Below the pieces are notes generated by a model. The model was not told the DNA's origin, ran no database searches, and saw only the letters and a program-made list of their open reading frames with translations. Below, one piece after another: positions 51,533 to 59,878 of a DNA stretch of 64,000 nucleotides. Within the stretch, counting starts at the first letter, position 1. Each line of letters starts with the position of its first letter. Where the stretch lies: assembly GCF_009295825.1 (NCBI RefSeq), contig NZ_WHKF01000004.1, forward strand, positions 1 to 64,000, given 5' to 3'. The position numbers and the translations under genes were made by a program. Origin of the DNA: Marinifilum sp. N1E240 (GTDB lineage: Bacteria; Bacteroidota; Bacteroidia; Bacteroidales; Marinifilaceae).

Positions 51533-51542
51533 TTTACAAAGA

Positions 51543-51575
51543 AGTTGCTTAGAATCTCTTAGATTCTGAGCAACT
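51543..51575. terminator. Bidirectional terminator (PepSY / esterase)
   Basis: A 14-bp stem AGTTGCTTAGAATC/GATTCTGAGCAACT (one G-U) with a TCTTA loop sits between convergent stops; the T-run is weak on both strands. Confidence 0.65.
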
Positions 51576-51589
51576 AATATAGATTCTTC

Positions 51590-52276
51590 TTATTTCTTTT
51601 GATGGGACAACAACCAATCGTATAATTTAGGATTAGCATAGGTTTCAGTCCATGAGTCGTGAGTAGCCTCTGGATATATCGTAAATTTTACTTTGCTGCC
51701 TACTTCTTTAAGTTTATTCACCATCTCTTCTGATCTTAAAAGAGGTACAACTTGATCTTTTGCACCGTGAAATACCCATATAGGCATAGATTTTACAGCC
51801 TTAAGTTTACTTGGATCTCCACCACCACAAATGGGTGCAGCGGCTGCGAATAAATCAGGTTTGGCAACAATCGATTCCCAGGTCCCGAATCCTCCCATGC
51901 TTAATCCGGTAAGGTAAATCCTCTTTTTATCGATAAGATATTTGGCAATGATTTCTTCATAAAATGGAAGCAGAATTTCTTCGTTCCAATAAATGGTATC
52001 AGGACATTGAGGAGAAATGGTAATGAAAGGAAAATCTTTCTTCTCATCTAAAAATGATGGCGGTCCATGAAGCTTTAACTTAGTCAAATCATCGCCTCTT
52101 TCTCCCATTCCATGTAGGAATATTAATAAAGGCAAGTTCTCATCACCTTCGTTAATTTCGGGAAAGTATTCAAGATATTTAACACCTAATTTCGAGACTT
52201 GTTCTGTTTGTTGTGCTTGCATTTTTCCAATAAATAAGACTGATAAGACAATGCTTAGAAAATAAAATTTAAACAT
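51590..52276 (-). CDS. Secreted alpha/beta hydrolase (esterase/prolyl-oligopeptidase-like)
   Basis: 228 residues with signal peptide ~1-21 (ending MQAQ). The oxyanion region is IFLHGMGERGDD. The nucleophile Ser126 is in GLSMGGFGTW, with Asp174 in GAKDQVVP and His206 in EATHDSW, a complete triad. The GLSMGGFGTW variant is typical of the predicted peptidase/feruloyl-esterase-like group found in Bacteroidota, which often acts on plant or algal esters. Periplasmic or extracellular. Single gene, convergent with PepSY. Confidence 0.92.
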   Translation of the reverse strand: MFKFYFLSIVLSVLFIGKMQAQQTEQVSKLGVKYLEYFPEINEGDENLPLLIFLHGMGERGDDLTKLKLHGPPSFLDEKKDFPFITISPQCPDTIYWNEEILLPFYEEIIAKYLIDKKRIYLTGLSMGGFGTWESIVAKPDLFAAAAPICGGGDPSKLKAVKSMPIWVFHGAKDQVVPLLRSEEMVNKLKEVGSKVKFTIYPEATHDSWTETYANPKLYDWLLSHQKK

Positions 52277-52356
52277 GTTGAGTATTTTAGTTTAGCTAAA
52301 TCTAGTAATAGATATTGATATGTGAAAAAGGAAATTTATTATTTAACGAAAGTGAG

Positions 52357-52364
52357 TATCTTTG
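52357..52364 (+). promoter_or_regulatory. Putative -7 box of the nucleoid-protein gene
   Basis: TATCTTTG, a full TAnnTTTG match 23 bases before the ATG at 52388; no clear -33 TTTG. Confidence 0.5.
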
Positions 52365-52387
52365 TGGCGTTCTTAAATATTTAGTAC

Positions 52388-53434
52388 ATGTTTAATTTTG
52401 ATGATATAAATTTGGACCGTATTGTGGTTCATAATGTTGGTAATAAGCATTTAGAAGAAGATCTGAAACTTTCAAAATCGGAAATTCAGATTGAAGATGA
52501 AGATGTTAGAGATATCCTATTAAAGTATTTTTTGACTGCTTTTAATAAGGAGGAGTTCTATCATTTCCAGAATGAAGCTGGTTTAAGCATGAACGAAGTG
52601 TATTGTTATGCTTCGGAATATTTCGAGAATAATGAGAGTTTTTACGATCAATCAACCAGTATTGCTGTTCATTTGTTCGAGAAATCGAATCACCCGAACA
52701 TTAAAGGGGGAGAGTTTTACTTGGTGGCTTTTTCGGGCTGTGTGGTCGATGGAGAGGTGTGCGACGCTCTTGGTATTTTTAAATCGGAGAACAAAGATAC
52801 GTTCCTGAAAGTGTATCAGAAACAAGAGAATTTTGAGCTGGGCTGCGAACATGGTATCAATATCAAGAAATTGGATAAGGGTTGTTTGATATTCAATACC
52901 GAAAAAGACAAAGGTTTTAAGGTTTGTATCGTTGATAAAACCAATCCTAACAAGGATGCTGTGTATTGGAAAGACGAATTTTTGGATTTGAAACTGAGAG
53001 AAGATAACTTCTATCACACCCAAAACTATTTGGACATGTGTAAAGGCTTTATTGGTGATGTATATAACGATGAGAACGAAGTAGCAAAGGCTGATCAGAT
53101 TGATTTAATGAACAAGTCGATTAACTTTTTTAAGGATAAGAAGGAATTTAACGAGGATTTGTTCAAGCAAGAAGTGATTGAAGAGCCTGAGGTAGCTTCT
53201 GCCTTCGAAGAGTATAAAGATTACTATCAGAATGAACATGGTACTGCCATTGAGCAGGAATTCGATATTAATAATGATGCAGTGAAAGGCGAGCAGCGAT
53301 ACTTTAAGCACATTCTAAAATTGGATAAAAATTTCCATGTTTATATTCATGGTCAGCGCAAGTTTATCGAGAAAGGATACGACGCAGCTCGTGATTTAAG
53401 TTATTACAAACTGTTTTTCAGAGAAGAGAATTAA
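52388..53434 (+). CDS. Nucleoid-associated protein, NdpA/YejK family
   Basis: 348 residues, the expected length of the 37-kDa nucleoid-associated family. The N terminus has the family phrase LDRIVVHNVGNK. Further typical segments are FYLVAFSGCVVDGEVCDALGIFKSENKDTFLKV, CLIFNTEKDKGFKVCIVDK, AVYWKDEFLDLKLREDNFYHTQNYLDMCKGFI and the C-terminal GYDAARDLSYYKLFF. E. coli YejK is found on the nucleoid and interacts with topoisomerases. It is cytoplasmic. The spacer after it carries a terminator, a palindrome and the second 21-bp repeat array. Confidence 0.92.
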   Translation: MFNFDDINLDRIVVHNVGNKHLEEDLKLSKSEIQIEDEDVRDILLKYFLTAFNKEEFYHFQNEAGLSMNEVYCYASEYFENNESFYDQSTSIAVHLFEKSNHPNIKGGEFYLVAFSGCVVDGEVCDALGIFKSENKDTFLKVYQKQENFELGCEHGINIKKLDKGCLIFNTEKDKGFKVCIVDKTNPNKDAVYWKDEFLDLKLREDNFYHTQNYLDMCKGFIGDVYNDENEVAKADQIDLMNKSINFFKDKKEFNEDLFKQEVIEEPEVASAFEEYKDYYQNEHGTAIEQEFDINNDAVKGEQRYFKHILKLDKNFHVYIHGQRKFIEKGYDAARDLSYYKLFFREEN

Positions 53435-53439
53435 GTAGA

Positions 53440-53457
53440 GACGCAATGTTTTGCGTC
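53440..53457. repeat. GACGCAA palindromic element
   Basis: GACGCAA-TGTT-TTGCGTC is a perfect 7-4-7 hairpin preceded by GTAGA and followed by CTATTGTAC. This resembles one side of the GTAGAGACGCAA-type dispersed palindromes known from several bacterial groups, with a decayed right arm. Confidence 0.55.
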
Positions 53458-53501
53458 CTATTGTACAAGTTTATAGTTTAAGCTAACTAGTATAATGCAG
53501 C

Positions 53502-53532
<31 letters not shown>

Positions 53533-53534
53533 TG

Positions 53535-53572
53535 GAAGCTTTCTCAATTGTGGGAAGGCTTCTTTTGTTTTT
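53535..53572 (+). terminator. Terminator of the nucleoid-protein gene
   Basis: GAAGCTTTCTC pairs with GGGAAGGCTTC (two G-U) around AATTGT, then TTTTGTTTTT. Confidence 0.78.
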
Positions 53573-53613
53573 GCTTAGAAGTTCAAGATTTCTGATTGCT
53601 AATCTGAAGATGG

Positions 53614-53928
53614 TAAGCCTGCATTTATAAATGGTCGAGGCTACTTTAAGCATTGTAGGTGTACATTTAAGTGTTGTCGAAGACGCGGATTGTTAAAGGA
53701 GTGCCAACAAGCCTTAGGGAAGCGACGACAAGACATAGAGGTGTAGCGACAAGGCATTGGGAAGCGACGACAAGGCAATGGGATGTAATGACAAGAGTTT
53801 GGCTTCTTTCGGAATGGCATTGGCTTGTGTCAACAAATCTAAGAGAAGTGTCGACAATACTTAAAGATGAACCAACACATTACAGAGCAGTAGCATTTTA
53901 TCGAAGATGTGTAAGTTTTAAGTAAAGA
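53614..53928. repeat. Degenerate 21-bp tandem array (15 units) in convergent spacer
   Basis: 315 bases divide exactly into fifteen 21-base units without indels. Central units are clearest: GAAGCGACGACAAGACATAGA (53719), GGTGTAGCGACAAGGCATTGG (53740) and GAAGCGACGACAAGGCAATGG (53761). The first units are more T-rich (TAxGxxTxCATTTAxxxxTxG). An 84-codon plus-strand frame (GTG at 53671) reads as heptads such as ATTRHWE and VSTNLRE, as it must from a 21-base period lacking stops. Its sequence differs from the array at 26598 but the period, degeneracy and convergent-spacer location are the same. Confidence 0.82.
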
Positions 53929-53989
53929 AGTTGATTTATTAGTGATAAACAAAGTCTTACAATAAATAAGATTGCACTTTAAAGCTTAA

Positions 53990-54970
53990 CTACTTTACTT
54001 TAACTTTATAGCCTAAGGCTGGTTCATTGTTGAAATAGATCACCAACTCATCAGAGCCTTTAAATTCAGGATAGATTTTAAAAATTAAGGAATCATTCTT
54101 CCGGATGGCTTTTACTCTTTGTCCAAATTTGTCTCTTTTAAAATGATAAGCAACTTCGGTTCCTTCGGTTACATTTAACAATTGAAACTCAAGAGCAGCT
54201 CCCTTTTTGATGTTTTGAATGCCTTTTTTTGGGGAGACTAACTCAATATCTTTACCCAAAAAAGCCTTAAAAGCAATAGGCTGAAGCGCAAAGTCAGAAG
54301 TATTTTGGATGGTTTGAGTTAGCAACCATTTTTGATCATCCGGATAATGCTTCATGGCAAATTCTTCTGGTGCAGAGGCAAAATAGGCAGGAGAATACTC
54401 TTTATTGAATTTCATCTTGGAATAATCGACCCATCCAGCAGCCCAGGTAACGTCGAGTAATAGCCACTTACCATCAATTTTTACAGCATTCCAGGCATGA
54501 TTCGATGGGAGGTTTTCATTTCCGATTTCTGAGACATATCTGCGGGCAGTACCGGGAACAATTTCACATTCAATGTTCATTTGATTGCACAATTCCTGAT
54601 AAAGGGTCGAATAGCCTTCGCACAATGCCTTTTTCTTTTTCAGGCTACGTTCAGCCAGATCAATTCGAAATTGTCTTTTTTTGGCAGCCAACTCTTCTTC
54701 TGTTCGGTACGAAAAACGAACTCGTTGCGAACGGTTAACTTGTTTGGTGTCGTAAGCCACATGCATGGCAATCCAGCTAAAAGCAGCATTTGCTTTGTCT
54801 TTATCCGTTGTAAAATCATTCTCAATTTTACTGACCAACTCATTGGTTGAAGCAAAATGATTCGGATATTGAGCAACAACTTTATCTACTTGTGCCTGTA
54901 CCTGAAAAAATAAAATAGCGAATAGGAAGGTGAGGAGTGTTTTTATCTTGTATTTCATATTTGTATTCAT
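53990..54970 (-). CDS. Secreted transglutaminase-like protease
   Basis: 326 residues with a signal peptide (MKYKIKTLLTFLFAILFFQVQAQ from the second Met, four residues in). The transglutaminase-like core has the Cys-His-Asp triad: Cys117 in KKALCEGYS, His158 in SNHAWNAVKI and Asp173 in WLLLDVTWAAG. DKANAAFSWIAMHVAYD precedes it, as usual in this family. The ~130-residue C-terminal part is beta-rich and without a known domain. Bacterial members are mostly proteases or peptide-modifying enzymes of the periplasm. Confidence 0.92.
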   Translation of the reverse strand: MNTNMKYKIKTLLTFLFAILFFQVQAQVDKVVAQYPNHFASTNELVSKIENDFTTDKDKANAAFSWIAMHVAYDTKQVNRSQRVRFSYRTEEELAAKKRQFRIDLAERSLKKKKALCEGYSTLYQELCNQMNIECEIVPGTARRYVSEIGNENLPSNHAWNAVKIDGKWLLLDVTWAAGWVDYSKMKFNKEYSPAYFASAPEEFAMKHYPDDQKWLLTQTIQNTSDFALQPIAFKAFLGKDIELVSPKKGIQNIKKGAALEFQLLNVTEGTEVAYHFKRDKFGQRVKAIRKNDSLIFKIYPEFKGSDELVIYFNNEPALGYKVKVK

Positions 54971-55040
54971 GATTCGATTCTAAAAATATAAAAAATGATA
55001 ACAAGAATCGAGCCTGAATATTGTGTGAAATTGAGGAATA

Positions 55041-55080
55041 AAAAAAAGCCCACGCTCACGGAAGCTTGAGTATGGGCCTT
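55041..55080 (-). terminator. Terminator of the M14 carboxypeptidase gene
   Basis: On the minus strand AAGGCCCATACTCAAG...CTTGAG-type hairpin: outer GCCCA/TGGGC and inner CTCA/TGAG helices, followed by seven Ts. Confidence 0.78.
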
Positions 55081-55117
55081 TCGAGTAATATACTTATTAG
55101 TAAAGTATAATCGTTTA

Positions 55118-56245
55118 TTATCTTAGGTGATCTACCACTTTAAGAATTGGTTGAAGAACCGATTCTCCCAGTAAAATGCTTCGGTCTGGTGACCAGCCAC
55201 ATTCAGGTTCTGGTAAATCATTATTGTCCTTGAATGGCATTTCGATCGTCAAAGATAAACATTTAAATCGTTCTCCAATGTGTTTTGAACAAATTGCTAA
55301 GTTTCCTTTGCCAGATTCGTTCTTTGGATAGCCGTGAGTGTCCTGAAAATCAGGGCAAGTATCCATCCATGTGCCAATGAAATTTTCTGTTAAATTTTTC
55401 AATTTTTCATTGAAAGAAGGGATGCCTTCTATACCCGAAATGAAATTATATGGTAAAGCTTCGTCACCATGAATGTCCAGATTCAAATCGCATCCGTATT
55501 CGTCCATTAGATTACGAACATGGAAAACTTCAGGACTATTCTCAATACTTGGCTCTGCCCATTCTCTGTTGTAGTTAAATCCTTTTGTGTTAACACGTAG
55601 ATTTCCGGCAATACTTCCATCGATATTCATGTTAGGAACAATGTAAAAAACAGCTTTGTTCAACAGGGTTCTCGATACAGGATCATCTTCATCCAATAAT
55701 TTACTAATTAAGCCTTGCATGAACCATTCAGCCATACTTTCTCCCGGATGCTGACGAGCAATTACCCAAATCTTTTTCTTCGCTTCATCAGCTTCGCCAA
55801 CAATTAACATGTCGATATCTTTCCCTTCTATAGTTTGACCGATAGAAACCAATTCACACTCTTGTGATAGTTGTGCATTGTGAACCAAATCTAAATGTTG
55901 CTCGTAGGTGTAAGGCGCAAAATAAGCGTAATATACCGAGTTGAACTCAGGAGTGTGCTCAATGCTTAGTTCTTTCCCATTGTAAAAAGTAGGTACTCTA
56001 AACCAATGTTCTCTGTCGTAAGATGCAACAGTATAATATGCTTCGTATCCCTCAGGATAAGATGCTTCGTGTGCATTGGTAATGGTCATTTTTACGGCTT
56101 GACCTTGCATTCCGCTTAGGCGATAGTGAAACCACTGGAAATGTTCCGAATTGGTATCATTAGGAATTACAAGTTGAATATTTTGAGGATCAGTAGCATC
56201 GATTACTTTAATCTTACCACTATCAAAATTGGCTGAAATGTTCAT
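55118..56245 (-). CDS. M14-family zinc carboxypeptidase, cytosolic carboxypeptidase (CCP) type
   Basis: 375 residues from the ATG at 56245. This start is preferred over 56269 because a -7 box at 56272-56279 would place transcription start beyond the longer form's start codon. The N-terminal beta-sandwich typical of CCP/AGBL enzymes (HFQWFHYRLSGMQGQAVKMTITNA...YPEGYEAYYTVASYDREHWFRVPT) is followed by the peptidase domain. Zinc ligands are His166 and Glu169 (RQHPGES) and His259 (LDIHGDE); Arg227 is in NYNREW and catalytic Glu335 in LTIEMPFKD. No signal peptide, so it acts in the cytoplasm. The eukaryotic relatives remove glutamates from tubulin; bacterial substrates are unknown. Confidence 0.93.
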   Translation of the reverse strand: MNISANFDSGKIKVIDATDPQNIQLVIPNDTNSEHFQWFHYRLSGMQGQAVKMTITNAHEASYPEGYEAYYTVASYDREHWFRVPTFYNGKELSIEHTPEFNSVYYAYFAPYTYEQHLDLVHNAQLSQECELVSIGQTIEGKDIDMLIVGEADEAKKKIWVIARQHPGESMAEWFMQGLISKLLDEDDPVSRTLLNKAVFYIVPNMNIDGSIAGNLRVNTKGFNYNREWAEPSIENSPEVFHVRNLMDEYGCDLNLDIHGDEALPYNFISGIEGIPSFNEKLKNLTENFIGTWMDTCPDFQDTHGYPKNESGKGNLAICSKHIGERFKCLSLTIEMPFKDNNDLPEPECGWSPDRSILLGESVLQPILKVVDHLR

Positions 56246-56271
56246 GTGCGTTGTTTTAATTGTGTGCATCC

Positions 56272-56279
56272 CAAAGATA
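56272..56279 (-). promoter_or_regulatory. Putative -7 box of the M14 gene
   Basis: CAAAGATA reads TATCTTTG on the minus strand (full TAnnTTTG match), 26 bases before the chosen ATG. Confidence 0.5.
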
Positions 56280-56445
56280 ATAATTCTCAGTTATCAGGGA
56301 ACAGTTATGGGTTAACAGTTATCAGTTAAATGATGAATTTGTATTATTTTTCGACTATATAGAGATGGTTTTCTCCCTTTTAGAGGAGATGCAGCTAGGC
56401 AGAGGTATGATTATTTATAAATATGTTTTTATCAGAATCTTTTCT

Positions 56446-56462
56446 CAGATCAATATGATCTG
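56446..56462. promoter_or_regulatory. Perfect dyad in the mltG promoter region
   Basis: CAGATCA-ATA-TGATCTG is a 7-3-7 inverted repeat ending 11 bases before the -7 box, covering the -33 region. It could be a repressor operator. Confidence 0.5.
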
Positions 56463-56473
56463 ATTATTTCTTT

Positions 56474-56481
56474 TATTTTTG
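56474..56481 (+). promoter_or_regulatory. Putative -7 box of mltG
   Basis: TATTTTTG, a full TAnnTTTG match 32 bases before the ATG at 56514. Confidence 0.5.
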
Positions 56482-56513
56482 CGAACTTAGTATTCTCATT
56501 CAACACTAAACAA

Positions 56514-57584
56514 ATGATAAATCTTTTGCGTCTACGCGATATTCGTTCAGGAAAATGGAAAGTTTTAATTGCAGTAATCATGTTGATTTTAATTGTAGCA
56601 GGAGCTATTCTGTTCAATTTTTACATGAAAATATTTTCTACAAATATAGATTTAGGAGATAAGCAAAGTACATTCTTATACATTCCAACAGGTGCTAGTC
56701 AGGAAGATATACTCGCCATTTTAGAAAAAGATGAATGCATTAAAAATATCAATTCGTTGGAATGGGTAATGAATAAGAAGAATTATGCACGTCGAATTCA
56801 TGCAGGTCGTTTCCTGATTAAGAATAGAATGTGTAATAACGATTTGGTTGACGTACTTAGATCGGGTTCACAGGTTCCCATTCAACTTACTTTTAACAAC
56901 ACAAGAACTCTTGAAGATTTTGCTGGGAAAATAGCAGGACAAATCGAGGCAGATTCAATTAGTATATTGACTAGTTTGAAGGATGAAGAATTGATCTCGA
57001 AGTACGGTTTTAAACTTGAAACGATAATCGGGATGTTTATTCCGAATACCTATCAATTGTACTGGAATACAGATTCAAAATCCTTTATGGATAGAATGTA
57101 TAAAGAGTACTCAAGATTTTGGAATGTCGATAGAATGAGAAAGGCGGAGAAAATTGGATTGTCACCCGCAGAGGTAAGTATTTTGGCATCTATTGTCGAT
57201 GAAGAAACCATTAAGAGCGATGAAAAATCCCGAGTAGCGGGCGTGTATATGAATCGCTTGAATCGCAGAATAAAACTGGATGCTGATCCAACTCTTAAGT
57301 TTGCTTTAGGCGATTTTAGCATTAAACGAGTGTTAAACAAGCACAAAAGAATAGACTCGCCTTACAATACGTATAAATACAGAGGTTTACCTCCGGGACC
57401 AATACGACAAGCTTCAGTTTCTGGGCTGAATGCAGTCTTGAATTACGAAAAACACAAGTACATTTATTTCTGTGCCAATCCCGACTTTTCAGGATATCAC
57501 ATCTTCGCACGTACACTTCGACAACACAATCGAAATGCTAGAAACTATCAGAATGCGTTAAATAAGCGTGGAATTATGAAATAA
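56514..57584 (+). CDS. mltG: Endolytic murein transglycosylase MltG
   Basis: 356 residues. A short cytoplasmic N terminus is followed by one TM helix at ~17-38. A LysM-like region follows (IYIPTGASQEDILAILEKDECI), then the YceG catalytic domain with IGMFIPNTYQLYWNT, ILASIVDEETIKSDEKSRVAGVYMNRL (acidic motif at 229-231), LDADPTLKFA, DSPYNTYKYRGLPPGPI and a C-terminal FSGYHIFARTLRQHNRN. It cleaves nascent glycan strands at the inner membrane and so sets their length. A 16-bp terminator follows. Confidence 0.96.
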   Translation: MINLLRLRDIRSGKWKVLIAVIMLILIVAGAILFNFYMKIFSTNIDLGDKQSTFLYIPTGASQEDILAILEKDECIKNINSLEWVMNKKNYARRIHAGRFLIKNRMCNNDLVDVLRSGSQVPIQLTFNNTRTLEDFAGKIAGQIEADSISILTSLKDEELISKYGFKLETIIGMFIPNTYQLYWNTDSKSFMDRMYKEYSRFWNVDRMRKAEKIGLSPAEVSILASIVDEETIKSDEKSRVAGVYMNRLNRRIKLDADPTLKFALGDFSIKRVLNKHKRIDSPYNTYKYRGLPPGPIRQASVSGLNAVLNYEKHKYIYFCANPDFSGYHIFARTLRQHNRNARNYQNALNKRGIMK

Positions 57585-57630
57585 GATATAAAACATGTAA
57601 AGCCAAGGTATTGCCTTTACTAATAAATAA

Positions 57631-57670
57631 AAAAGACCTGACAGGTTTTCAACACCTGTCAGGTCTTTTT
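57631..57670. terminator. Bidirectional terminator (mltG / murB)
   Basis: Perfect 16-bp stem AAAAGACCTGACAGGT/ACCTGTCAGGTCTTTT between convergent mltG and murB. Confidence 0.95.
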
Positions 57671-57687
57671 ATATCAAGATATTTTAA

Positions 57688-58701
57688 TTATATCGCGTTG
57701 ACTTCCATTTCCAGCTTGATACCGAATTTAAAGAGAACAGATTTTCGAATATCGTTGGCTAATTTCAAAATTTCGTAGCCTTTCGCATTGCCATGATTCA
57801 CCAGGACCAATGCCTGATCTTTATGAACGCCTGCATCGCCAAACCGTTTGCCTTTCCAGTCACATTGTTCAATTAACCATCCGGCTGCAATTTTTGTTTC
57901 CGAATCGTTCACCTCATATATTGGCATGTTTTCGTATTTGGCTTTTAAGGCATCAGCTTTTTCTTTATCCACAACAGGGTTTTTGAAAAAACTACCAGCA
58001 TTACCCAATTCTTCAGGATCAGGTAATTTACTTTCACGGATTTTAATAATTACCTCTCGAATGTTCTTCAAGTTGACTTCGTCATAAGCCTCCAGTTCTT
58101 TACTTATGGCACCATAATGAACTTTTAATTCGGCTTTCTTTTTTAGACGAAACTGAACGTGTGTAATGATAAAGAGATTTTTGTATTCTTTCTTGAAAAC
58201 TGAATTTCGATAATCGAATTCGCAATGCATATTGCTAAAAACTACCGGTTGTTTGCTTTCAATAGAAATGGCTTCAACATTTTCAATTACTTCCTTAGCT
58301 TCCACACCATAAGCGCCAATGTTTTGTACAGGTGCAGCACCCACAACACCAGGAATTAGTGAAAGATTTTCGATTCCATAAAGGTTGTTGTCAACAGCCC
58401 ATCCAACAAATTCATCCCACTCTTCGTTGCAACCAACGCGCAGTAATACACTGTCTTCATCTTCATCAAGGAGTTCGATTCCTTTTATATCGGGATGCAA
58501 TATCAATCCATCAAAATCTTCGGTAAAAAGCATGTTGCTACCACCGCCTAAAATTAAATAACTGGTGTTTGCAATTTCATTGTTTTGCATGAAAGTGCTG
58601 ATCTCTTCGGTTGAAGAAAAACGAAAGAAATATCGGGCTTTTGCCTCTATTCCAAAAGTATTGTGTTTTTTAAGAGAATAATTCTCTAATAATTCTGCCA
58701 T
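57688..58701 (-). CDS. murB: UDP-N-acetylenolpyruvoylglucosamine reductase
   Basis: 337 residues, E. coli-like type I MurB. The N terminus has YSLKKHNTFGIEAKARYFF. The FAD-binding region includes LILGGGSNMLF, SLIPGVVGAAPVQNIGAYGVE and FDYRNSVFKKE. The catalytic Ser lies in NAGSFFKNPVV, and the C-terminal KLEMEVNAI supplies the catalytic Glu. It uses NADPH to make UDP-MurNAc in the cytoplasm. It follows the threonine aldolase gene by 42 bases, possibly co-transcribed. Confidence 0.97.
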   Translation of the reverse strand: MAELLENYSLKKHNTFGIEAKARYFFRFSSTEEISTFMQNNEIANTSYLILGGGSNMLFTEDFDGLILHPDIKGIELLDEDEDSVLLRVGCNEEWDEFVGWAVDNNLYGIENLSLIPGVVGAAPVQNIGAYGVEAKEVIENVEAISIESKQPVVFSNMHCEFDYRNSVFKKEYKNLFIITHVQFRLKKKAELKVHYGAISKELEAYDEVNLKNIREVIIKIRESKLPDPEELGNAGSFFKNPVVDKEKADALKAKYENMPIYEVNDSETKIAAGWLIEQCDWKGKRFGDAGVHKDQALVLVNHGNAKGYEILKLANDIRKSVLFKFGIKLEMEVNAI

Positions 58702-58743
58702 ATGTATAGCTAAAAGCTTATTTCAGTAATAATTAAATCGATG

Positions 58744-59784
58744 TTATTCGGTAACTACAGACAGTTCTTCTTTTAATAAATCAACAAATCCCAGAATATC
58801 TTCTTTGGTCGTATCGAAAGAACACAACCAGCGAACTTCTCCCGCATGCTCATCCCAAATCCAAAAGAAATATTCTTCTTGAAGTTTTTCGATTTTATCT
58901 TTAGGGATAAGAGCCCAAATTCCATTGGCTTGCACTTCCTGAGTGATTTTGATTTGTGGAATTTTTTCAACTTCTGTCTTTAGTAATTTTGCCATTGCAT
59001 TGGCATGTTTTGCCGTTTTTAACCAAAGATCGTTGCTTAACATGGCATCGAACTGAGCACCAATGTATCGCATTTTAGAACATAGTTGCATGCTCTGTTT
59101 GCGAATGTATTTAGCATTTTTCGACAGTTCTGGATTAAAGAAAATTACAGCTTCGCCTAGCATCATTCCATTTTTGGTTCCCCCAAAACTTAGAACATCG
59201 ATACCTGCATTTGTTGTAAATTCTTTTACATCAACATCTAAACTAACAACAGCATTTGCCAAACGAGCTCCGTCCATGTGAACGTACATGTCATGTTCAT
59301 GAGCCAGATCGCAAATCGCTTTAACTTCTTCGGGAGTGTAAACGGTTCCCAATTCGGTACATTGAGTAATAGAAATTACTTTAGGCTGAGAGTGATGTTC
59401 GAAGCCAAAACCATGCAGTTGTGGCTTGATTAATTCAGGAGATAATTTTCCATTTGGCGTATCAATAGGAATAACCTTACAGCCAGTAAACTTATCTGGT
59501 GCACCACATTCATCAACTTGTATGTGAGCTGTTGATGGACAAATGATTGAGTGATAGGATTGCGTTAGTGTCGATAAGCCGATAACATTAGCTCCTGTTC
59601 CATTAAATGCGAAGTAAACATCTATCTTATCTCCAAATAGTTTTTTGAATTTCTCTATTGCAGATGCAGTATATGGATCACCTCCGTATGCCATAACATG
59701 TCCGTTATTGGCTTGGTTAATTGCTTCCATTACTTCTGGCAAAACTCCGGAAAAATTATCGCTTGCAAATCCTCTTTTGTTCAT
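58744..59784 (-). CDS. Low-specificity threonine aldolase (beta-eliminating lyase fold)
   Basis: 346 residues. The N terminus RGFASDNFSGVLPEVMEAINQANNGH, AFNGTGANVIGL (PLP-phosphate loop), HMDGARLANAVVSL (ring-stacking and Asp region) and SFGGTKNGMMLGEAVIFF (Schiff-base Lys) define fold-type I threonine aldolase. It cleaves threonine or allo-threonine to glycine and acetaldehyde; serine-type side activity is possible. Cytoplasmic. Confidence 0.94.
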   Translation of the reverse strand: MNKRGFASDNFSGVLPEVMEAINQANNGHVMAYGGDPYTASAIEKFKKLFGDKIDVYFAFNGTGANVIGLSTLTQSYHSIICPSTAHIQVDECGAPDKFTGCKVIPIDTPNGKLSPELIKPQLHGFGFEHHSQPKVISITQCTELGTVYTPEEVKAICDLAHEHDMYVHMDGARLANAVVSLDVDVKEFTTNAGIDVLSFGGTKNGMMLGEAVIFFNPELSKNAKYIRKQSMQLCSKMRYIGAQFDAMLSNDLWLKTAKHANAMAKLLKTEVEKIPQIKITQEVQANGIWALIPKDKIEKLQEEYFFWIWDEHAGEVRWLCSFDTTKEDILGFVDLLKEELSVVTE

Positions 59785-59878
59785 TTTGTCTGAGTTTAAT
59801 TTAAAGCGTAAATTTATATTTTATTAGCTAAACTTCAGAAAAAAATCATAAAAAGGTGAAAGTGCAATTGTAATGGCT

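Noticed and set aside
53671-53925. 84-codon open frame as a real protein-coding gene
   Set aside because: It needs a GTG start, has no visible ribosome site and lies wholly within the 21-bp array, where a stop-free unit keeps the frame open by repetition. Kept as a finding, not a CDS.
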